Source of the DNA: Hazenella coriacea
GTDB lineage: Bacteria > Bacillota > Bacilli > Thermoactinomycetales > Thermoactinomycetaceae
NCBI RefSeq assembly: GCF_004341825.1
Contig: NZ_SMAG01000004.1
Coordinates: forward strand, 119,772 to 183,771
Direction: 5' to 3'
DNA: 64,000 nucleotides
The translations under genes were made by a program, and so were the position numbers. The notes under the pieces are model-generated. The model ran no database searches, was not told where the DNA came from, and saw nothing but the letters and a program-made list of their open reading frames with translations. Of this stretch, positions 57,673-64,000 are shown one piece after another. Numbering within the stretch: position 1 is the stretch's first letter; every line of letters starts with the position of its first letter.

Positions 57673-58026
57673 TTATTCCTCTTTGGAAGATTTATTAAGG
57701 AAAGCTAGACAGAACAAACAGTCCCCTTCTACACGCAACCGACCGTAATGAACATTACAAATGTGGAACCCTTCATCATAAAGCTTAGCAATATTATTGC
57801 ATCCTTTTTTTGGTAAATCTAATGATGCCTTCACATTCTCTTCACCTTCTGACTCTGCAGGGGATTCCTCCCGAACCTCTCGAAGACGTTGATTTTCCAT
57901 CAACAACTGTGTGTTTTCCTCCATGAGCGCCACAATTTGTATTTTTAAAGCTCCTAATTCTTTATACAGCTCTCCAATCTGTTCCTCTACGGAAGCTACC
58001 TTTTTGAATATTTCCTGTTTATCCAA
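57673..58026 (-). CDS. yabA: Replication initiation control protein YabA
   Basis: 117 residues. An N-terminal leucine-zipper coiled coil (about 8-60) is joined by a Ser/Glu-rich linker to a C-terminal zinc-binding domain with [23 protein letters not shown] (His/Cys ligands near 89-113). YabA binds DnaA and DnaN and limits initiation. It lies between ricT and yazA, the standard order. Confidence 0.95.
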   Translation of the reverse strand: MDKQEIFKKVASVEEQIGELYKELGALKIQIVALMEENTQLLMENQRLREVREESPAESEGEENVKASLDLPKKGCNNIAKLYDEGFHICNVHYGRLRVEGDCLFCLAFLNKSSKEE

Positions 58027-58083
58027 GCCCCCACCTCATTCAACTGCACTTACCCTCATCTGTCTGTCGAAACCGAAACAAAT

Positions 58084-58908
58084 TTAGATTCTGCTAGTTT
58101 GTGGAGTTACTTCTACACCAACATCATCTAATAAATGTTCAACCACTGCCCCTGACTCTAGCAGTTTCACTTGTACTTTCCGCTCTAACAGATTGAGTAA
58201 TACAACTTTGCCATCTCCGTTGGGAGTCCAAACATGTTCTCCAATATCAGGTAATAATTGTTTCGCTTCTTCATAATGGTCATTTTCAAATTTAAGACAG
58301 CACATGAGCCTACCACATAAACCAGAGATTTTAGTTGGATTGAGTGATAGGTTTTGGTCTTTAGCCATCTTAATCGACACGGGATCGAAGTCTCCAAGGA
58401 AAGAGGAACAACAGAGAACCCTTCCACAGGGTCCAATACCTCCTAACATTTTCGCTTCATCCCTCACACCAATTTGGCGAAGTTCGATTCGAGTGCGGAA
58501 CACTGCTGCTAAATCCCTAACCAATTCGCGAAAATCAATACGTCCATCCGCCGTAAAATAAAAGATAATTTTATTTCTATCAAATGTGTATTCTGCATCA
58601 ACCAATTTCATTTCCAAATCATGACTTCTGATTTTTTCTTGACAGATCTGTAATGCTTCAGTAGCAGCACTTTGGTTTTCTTCCATTTGTTTTGTATCAG
58701 ACTCAGTAGCAATTCGTAACACCTTTTTTAAAGGTAGTACAACTTCATCTTCTTTCACGTAACGAGTTCCTAGTTCGACATTTCCGTATTCAATCCCTCG
58801 AACCGTTTCAACAATTACCTGATCACCACGTTGTATTTCAAAATCACTTGGATCAAAATAATATATTTTACCCGCTTCTCTAAAGCGAACTCCAATCACT
58901 CTTAACAC
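58084..58908 (-). CDS. ricT: RicT (YaaT), PSP1-domain protein of the Y-complex
   Basis: 274 residues from a GTG at 58908 (GGAGGG upstream), almost the 275 of B. subtilis. It starts MLRVIGVRFREAGKIYYFDP, has the PSP1 core, and the cysteine clusters GPCGRVLCCSSFLGDF and SGLCGRLMCCLKFEND that bind iron-sulfur clusters in the RicA-RicF-RicT complex. The complex stimulates RNase Y maturation events and sporulation. It overlaps holB by 7 bases. Confidence 0.95.
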   Translation of the reverse strand: MLRVIGVRFREAGKIYYFDPSDFEIQRGDQVIVETVRGIEYGNVELGTRYVKEDEVVLPLKKVLRIATESDTKQMEENQSAATEALQICQEKIRSHDLEMKLVDAEYTFDRNKIIFYFTADGRIDFRELVRDLAAVFRTRIELRQIGVRDEAKMLGGIGPCGRVLCCSSFLGDFDPVSIKMAKDQNLSLNPTKISGLCGRLMCCLKFENDHYEEAKQLLPDIGEHVWTPNGDGKVVLLNLLERKVQVKLLESGAVVEHLLDDVGVEVTPQTSRI

Positions 58909-59900
58909 GAATGTGATCCCTCCTGCATGGCCAATACCATATTTTCCAGTACGGCTTGAGGTTGCATGGGTCCGGCGAGTTGTGAACGGGCACGTAAAAT
59001 GGTTTCCATCCCCCAAAGCAGACGGAATCTATTCCACTTATAAGCTTGTTTCTCCCTAGCTGCCTCCCATTGAACAAAAACAGGAATATATTGATCTACT
59101 TTACTTACTTGAACATAAAGTAATTCCCTTAACCAAAGAAGTAATATATCTAAAACGAATGAAATACGTCCTTCATCAATCTCTTTCTGTAACCATTCTT
59201 TTTGTATTGAAACAATCGCTATGGAGTTTCCAGATAGAATCTCCCCACTCCATTCTATCACCCGATTACAAATTTCCGCAAACTCCACATTTTCCAATTG
59301 CTTCCTTAAATCATCTGGCTTTCCTGATAGATGTCCTAAAATGCGAGCATCCGCTTTAGAAAAACCAGATTCCTCCATCTTTTTAGCTAATCGATGGGGA
59401 GGGTCTTCGGTAAAACGAATGATCTGACAACGGGACAAGATCGTTGGTAACATTGACTTCATTTGCTCCGTAATCAAAATAGCTACCATCGGTGATAAAG
59501 GCTCTTCTAAAAATTTCAACAAACTATTGGCAGCATGAACATTTAACAAATCAGCCTGTTCGATCATAATCACACGAGTAAAATTAGGATTAGGACTATA
59601 TGAAAATAACTTCTGTATTTGACGAACTTGATCTATTTTAATGGATGTTCCTTCAGGTCGAAGAACAACAAGATCTGGGTGATTCCCTTGTTCAATAAGC
59701 CTACAGTTACGACATTGATCACAAGCATCGATTTGTTTCTTTTCACAATTGAGCGCTTTAGCAAACTCGATGGCTGCTTTTTGCTTTCCTACACCTTTTG
59801 GACCTGCAAAGCAATAGGCATGAGCAACTCTGTGATTAGATAATGCATTTTGCAAGATACGAACAACCTGTTGCTGTCCTTCTAATTGCTGAAACGACAA
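58902..59900 (-). CDS. holB: DNA polymerase III delta-prime subunit
   Basis: 332 residues from a TTG at 59900 behind GGAGGAATCAGA. AAA+ clamp-loader protein: P-loop region FAGPKGVGKQKAAIEFAK, zinc module CDQCRNCRLIEQGNHPD, VIMIEQADLLNVHAANSLLKFLEEP and SRCQIIRF (SRC motif). The Walker A has KQ in place of KT/KS, usual for delta-prime subunits that do not hydrolyse ATP. Between darA and ricT. Confidence 0.95.
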   Translation of the reverse strand: MSFQQLEGQQQVVRILQNALSNHRVAHAYCFAGPKGVGKQKAAIEFAKALNCEKKQIDACDQCRNCRLIEQGNHPDLVVLRPEGTSIKIDQVRQIQKLFSYSPNPNFTRVIMIEQADLLNVHAANSLLKFLEEPLSPMVAILITEQMKSMLPTILSRCQIIRFTEDPPHRLAKKMEESGFSKADARILGHLSGKPDDLRKQLENVEFAEICNRVIEWSGEILSGNSIAIVSIQKEWLQKEIDEGRISFVLDILLLWLRELLYVQVSKVDQYIPVFVQWEAAREKQAYKWNRFRLLWGMETILRARSQLAGPMQPQAVLENMVLAMQEGSHSC

Positions 59901-59916
59901 TCTGATTCCTCCACTT

Positions 59917-60877
<961 letters not shown>

Positions 60878-60919
60878 CTTTATTTCCCCCAACAATCGAT
60901 TACTTCGATAAGAGTCATT

Positions 60920-61085
60920 TTTAGTCACTTATAGACCCAAATCCGTTGGGTCGTTGCTTCTCTGCCTCACTCTCGTAGCGTGTTCGCAAAAGTTATTCAA
61001 CAGAGAAACATCTCTCCTCCTTTGTTAATTAGATAGAAAAAACATTTCCAATTAATTCAAGTAAATTCACTCATGCTGAGTTACT
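60920..61085 (-). repeat. Dispersed intergenic repeat, copy 3
   Basis: Minus-strand copy in front of tmk. The core keeps GATGTTTCTCTG, ACTTTTGCG and GCTACGAGAGTGAG, while the right arm of the hairpin reads CAGAGAAGCAACG. It directly abuts copy 4 in opposite orientation. Confidence 0.7.
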
Positions 61086-61225
61086 TCCTAAAAACAACTG
61101 AAGTAATTGGAAAATACTTTATTGTATCCGATCCCCCTAGAAGGACGAAGTTTCCCTAACCAATGACTTTTGCGAGAGATCGCCCCAACTGGATTTGAAT
61201 CGATTTGATATTTGCTCATATGAGT
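61086..61225 (+). repeat. Dispersed intergenic repeat, copy 4 (partial, inverted)
   Basis: Plus-strand copy aligned with copy 2: GTAATTGGAAAATA, then ATCC...CCTAGAAGG, then GAAGTTTCCCTAACCAATGACTTTTGCG, then CAACTGGATTTGAAT and TTTGCTCATATGAG. It lacks the GCTACGAGAGTGAG arm. It lies between yaaO and copy 3. Confidence 0.6.
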
Positions 61226-61238
61226 TTACTTCATTATT

Positions 61239-62672
61239 TCATTGTAACACGTACACTTGTAGGGAGGAAGATTGCTTGATTCCTCTAATCTGGGCACCTA
61301 ACTGTATCATTTGATGGAGATAATTGATTGCCTCTTTGCTAAATCGTTCACCTGGGAGTAAAAAAGGGATCCCTGGTGGATAAGGAACGATCATCTCAGA
61401 GCAACATTCACCGAGCGCATCTTCTAAATTGATCAGGACTCGCTTTTTTTTCTTTAATTCCAAAAAGGAAATGGGCGCTTCTGACTGTAGGGGAAAAGAA
61501 GGTAAATCAATAGCTTCAACGTTACTCAGACTTGATATTTCATCCTCCAGCTGGTCCAAAACAGAAAGTAGATCATCCAACTCCTTTTTTTCTGTCCCTA
61601 AAGTAAACACAAAAAGCACTTTGTTATGATCTGCTAACTCAGTATAATAACCTCTTTTTCCCAACCAATCTTGTAAAAAATAACCACTTACTTTTTTCGA
61701 TTGTAAACTTAATTTACAAGGATCTTGAAGCTTTACCTCTTCAAGATGTCGATATTTGGAGATATTTCCTCGGAAATAATCTAGGTGATGAAATAAGTTG
61801 TCGAATAAAGAATAACTTTCAGAGACCATAAAACGCCGTGTCGCATCCAAAGAAGCCATTAACGGGTAAGAAGGACTACTGGATTCAATCATACGGAGCC
61901 AACGACTTATTTCTTCAAGATCATAGTGATCCCCTTGGATATGTAACATGGAAGACATCGTCATGGATGTTAACATTTTATGAGTGGATTGAATGACCAT
62001 GTCAGCTCCAGACTCCAAAGCGGTCATAGGTAATTTGGGATGAAAGCGAAAATGAGCTCCATGCGCCTCATCCACAATCAGTGGCATACCATATTGATGA
62101 CAGAGTGTTGCAATATTAGCTAATGGTTGAGTCATCCCATAATAGGAAGGACTTGTGACCACAACGCCTTTGGCTTCTGGATATTTTTCTATTACTTTAG
62201 CCAACATATTTAAAGAGATTGATTCTTCTAAGCCAGTATGGGAATTAAAGCTACTAGGGAGATAGATCGGAGTAACACCCGCCAACATACATCCATGAAA
62301 AACCGATTGATGACAACTTCGCTGTATAATTAATAAGTCTCCAGGTTGACAAGTCGATAATATAGAAGCTAATATCCCAGCTGTGGTTCCACCTACTAAA
62401 AATAATGTATGTTCTGCTCCGAAAGCATCAGCAGCTAATTGTTGTGCTTCCAAAATCACTCCTGTCGGATCATGCAAATCATCTAAATGACCAGTCTCAG
62501 TCAAGTCAAGTTGTAATAAAGGATGAAACCACTGTTTGGCCTCAGAATCAAAAGCTTTCCCTTGTTTATGCCCGGGAACATGGAAGTTGCCACAAGCCTG
62601 ATCACGATGACGTAGGATCGCTTCTAATAACGGAACTCGCTGATGAAGCTTCAACTGTTTTGAAGTAAACAT
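61239..62672 (-). CDS. yaaO: Orn/Lys/Arg-type PLP decarboxylase
   Basis: 477 residues, fold-type I PLP enzyme. FHVPGHKQGKAF near the N-terminus, LVGGTTAGILA, VDEAHGAHFRFHP and the PLP lysine in QSTHKMLTSMT (about residue 230) are typical of the group with SpeA, Cad and YaaO. It would decarboxylate arginine, lysine or ornithine to a polyamine precursor; the exact substrate is not visible. In B. subtilis yaaO has the same neighbours (csfB side and tmk). ATG at 62672 after CAGGGGGAAAGC. Confidence 0.93.
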   Translation of the reverse strand: MFTSKQLKLHQRVPLLEAILRHRDQACGNFHVPGHKQGKAFDSEAKQWFHPLLQLDLTETGHLDDLHDPTGVILEAQQLAADAFGAEHTLFLVGGTTAGILASILSTCQPGDLLIIQRSCHQSVFHGCMLAGVTPIYLPSSFNSHTGLEESISLNMLAKVIEKYPEAKGVVVTSPSYYGMTQPLANIATLCHQYGMPLIVDEAHGAHFRFHPKLPMTALESGADMVIQSTHKMLTSMTMSSMLHIQGDHYDLEEISRWLRMIESSSPSYPLMASLDATRRFMVSESYSLFDNLFHHLDYFRGNISKYRHLEEVKLQDPCKLSLQSKKVSGYFLQDWLGKRGYYTELADHNKVLFVFTLGTEKKELDDLLSVLDQLEDEISSLSNVEAIDLPSFPLQSEAPISFLELKKKKRVLINLEDALGECCSEMIVPYPPGIPFLLPGERFSKEAINYLHQMIQLGAQIRGIKQSSSLQVYVLQ

Positions 62673-62686
62673 ATGCTTTCCCCCTG

Positions 62687-62990
62687 AAAAAAGAAAAGAG
62701 ACTTCCTCAGTCTCAAATATACTTCCATAGAGAATGTTGTGTGCTCTTCAAACAAGAGGTTTTACCTTAAACAACAAACTCATTTATAATATCTATTTAC
62801 AGCAACTAATTGTTAAATTGATTGAGAAATATCCATCTAGAAGAGAATAGTTCCTCTAACAAAGTAAAAAATATCTCCTAAATCAATACTATTGATTTGA
62901 TTTAGAATCATTACAGAATGGGAGTAAGGCGAATCTCTTTACTTTTAAATTGTTGTCGCACTTAATGATTAATTATACCAAAAAATAACT
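62687..62990 (-). promoter_or_regulatory. Possible attenuated leader of yaaO
   Basis: An extended -10 TGGTATAAT lies near 62975-62984 on the minus strand. About 270 nt later comes a GAGAC / GTCTC hairpin with TTTTCTTTTTT (62687-62716), ending only 10-15 bases before the yaaO Shine-Dalgarno. There is no room for a promoter between terminator and gene. The leader also has CTAAATCAA / TTGATTTAG (9 bp, 62874-62904), a possible competing stem. No ORF is seen in this 375-bp stretch and no known riboswitch is recognised. Confidence 0.45.
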
Positions 62991-63046
62991 TGATTTGTGA
63001 GAAAGAAAATCTTTTGTCTGATCACTGATCCGCCTAAGTAATCCAT

Positions 63047-63262
63047 TTATCTTATAAATGGAATTCCCTCATCTTTGTCACTGAACCACAATGCTTTCAA
63101 ACGAAATACTAAATACGAGTAATTCGAATCTCCGACATTGCTGGTTGCCAAATCTTGTTCGCATAGCTCACAAATCGTCTTACCCAAAATGTTTAATCTC
63201 TCATCCTTTTCTTGTTCACAAATAACACAACGGATGGGTACCATTTTCTCCTGCAATATCAT
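63047..63262 (-). CDS. csfB: Anti-sigma factor CsfB (Gin)
   Basis: About 71 residues from the ATG at 63262 (AAAGGCGG upstream), or 65 from 63244 (CAGGAG upstream). CVICEQEK and CELCEQDL are two CxxC zinc knuckles as in B. subtilis Gin/CsfB, and the rest (SYLVFRLKALW) fits. It blocks SigG and SigE in the wrong compartment or time. Next to yaaO and the rRNA genes, as in B. subtilis. I saw no clear SigF promoter. Confidence 0.88.
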   Translation of the reverse strand: MILQEKMVPIRCVICEQEKDERLNILGKTICELCEQDLATSNVGDSNYSYLVFRLKALWFSDKDEGIPFIR

Positions 63263-63452
63263 CAACCGCCTTTATTTCTTTTCCAACTAGTATTTCCATA
63301 ATAGTCATCATTCAGACGAACATTTTGTATTTTTGCATTTATAGCCTTCGCACTTGAAAAGTAGTTATCTCTATTTTATTCACTTGAGTTAGGGAATATT
63401 TACATTTACCTTGTGGAACATATAAACCTAAAAATATAAAGGAGGTTCATTA

Positions 63453-63557
63453 GTGCAGTCCATGAAATGGATGATTTATTTTATCTTTGGTGTTTATGTA
63501 CCCCTAACCGCTATACTGAGAGTTTATTTACTTTACCGATTCCGTCCAGATCAGTAA
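63453..63557 (+). CDS. 34-residue membrane peptide
   Basis: GTG start at 63453 behind a perfect AAAGGAGG, or the ATG at 63462. The peptide is mostly one hydrophobic segment, MIYFIFGVYVPLTAILRVYLLY, split over residues 7-28, and ends with the basic RFRPDQ. It stands alone on the plus strand between csfB and the rRNA operon end. Small single-span peptides of this kind are common among sporulation products, but no family is recognised. Confidence 0.55.
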   Translation: MQSMKWMIYFIFGVYVPLTAILRVYLLYRFRPDQ

Positions 63558-63682
63558 TCACTTAATCCTAACCACTTCTAAACTTCATTGATCTTAACAA
63601 CGAGCATTATTGAGTGAAGTTAACAGCCTGCTAATTCAACTGCCCTCTGAGACTTGAATCCTGAGATCACATACTAATGAAC

Positions 63683-63718
63683 ATAAATAAAAGCACTTGC
63701 TAGAAGCAAGTGCTTTGT
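63683..63718 (-). terminator. Terminator of the rRNA operon
   Basis: AAGCACTTGC / GCAAGTGCTT, 10-bp perfect stem with a 5-nt loop, followed by TTATTT on the minus strand, directly after 5S rRNA. Confidence 0.85.
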
Positions 63719-63722
63719 TAAG

Positions 63723-63840
63723 TGCCTGGCAACGTCCTACTCTCCCAGGGGTCTGCACCCCAAGTACCATCGGCGCTGGAGGGCTTAACGGTCGTGTTCG
63801 GGATGGGAACGAGTGGATCCCCTCCGCCATCATCACCAGA
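63723..63840 (-). rRNA. rrf: 5S ribosomal RNA
   Basis: About 118 nt on the minus strand with the conserved loop sequences CCCATCCCGAACACG and GGAGAGTAGGACGTTGCCAGGC. It closes an rRNA operon. Confidence 0.96.
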
Positions 63841-63923
63841 CAGGTATTGAATAGAGTGTGAAGGTTTCACACCTTGAAAATGTGAAGGAAGAACATTGTT
63901 GCATCAGAAGAAGATAAGAAGTA

Positions 63924-64000
63924 GGTTAAGCCCTCGACCGATTCGTATCTGTCAGCTGAGTGCATTGCTGCACTTACACCTCAGACCGATCTACCTCGTC
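63924..64000 (-). rRNA. rrl: 23S ribosomal RNA, 3' end only
   Basis: The minus strand ends in CAGATACGAATCGGTCGAGGGCTTAACC, here described in two parts: CAGATACGAATCGG and TCGAGGGCTTAACC, the conserved 3' terminus of 23S rRNA. The gene continues off the right edge. Confidence 0.93.

Noticed and set aside
63636..63836. 66-codon minus-strand frame over the 5S rRNA
   Set aside because: It is the 5S rRNA sequence itself.

Overview
The window is 64 kb of a low-to-moderate G+C, endospore-forming Firmicute of the order Bacillales. It carries spoIIE, spoVT, yabP, yabQ, spoVG, sspF, csfB, fin and Spo0A-type control sites. Gene order follows the origin-proximal region of Bacillus subtilis from the rRNA/yaaO end to lysS. 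The missing genes (pabBAC, yabR, yabE, yabG) and the extra genes suggest a relative such as Thermoactinomycetaceae rather than Bacillus itself; that placement is inference. Almost everything is transcribed on the minus strand. abrB and one tiny ORF are the clear plus-strand genes. There is no prophage, transposase or CRISPR array.

Right to left along the minus strand: the end of a 23S rRNA and a 5S rRNA (63.7-64 kb); csfB and the PLP decarboxylase yaaO; the replication and signalling group tmk-darA-holB-ricT-yabA-yazA-rsmI; abrB, divergent, with 0A boxes. Next comes an accessory block of about 11 kb (44.2-55.2 kb) between abrB and metS. It contains a nurA-herA pair, a Fur-controlled FTR1 iron-permease operon with an exported helical protein and a GT39-like membrane protein, a paralogous lipoprotein, and an overlapping epimerase / membrane phosphodiesterase-like / glycosyltransferase operon. 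The core then resumes with metS (T-box), lepB, tatD, rnmV, ksgA, a DUF458 gene, veg, sspF, ispE, purR, ridA, spoVG, glmU, prs, ctc, pth, fin, mfd, prsA, spoVT, a spoVB-like flippase, yabN, rqcP, yabP, yabQ and divIC, two tRNA-Met genes, a DUF402 gene, spoIIE, tilS, hpt, ftsH, coaX, hslO, cysK, folP-folB-folK, dusB and lysS. The left edge has a tiny zinc-ribbon protein and a divergent GrpE-Hsp70 pair that runs off the window.

The core genes serve translation, nucleotide, folate and cysteine metabolism, DNA repair, envelope synthesis and sporulation. Recognisable control signals fit these roles: a SigA promoter with a 21-bp spacer and an upstream 0A box before spoIIE, SigG-type promoters before sspF and spoVT, a SigH-type promoter before spoVG, a SigB-like promoter before ctc, a Fur box before the FTR1 gene, and a Met T-box before metS. 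Many genes start with TTG behind a strong Shine-Dalgarno sequence.

The least explained parts are a four-copy dispersed intergenic repeat of about 140-200 bp, a probable 240-nt small RNA between folP and cysK, a 60-bp perfect palindrome with a toxin/immunity-like relic between spoVG and glmU, a leader ending in a terminator directly before yaaO, and the FTR1-associated paralogous exported proteins.
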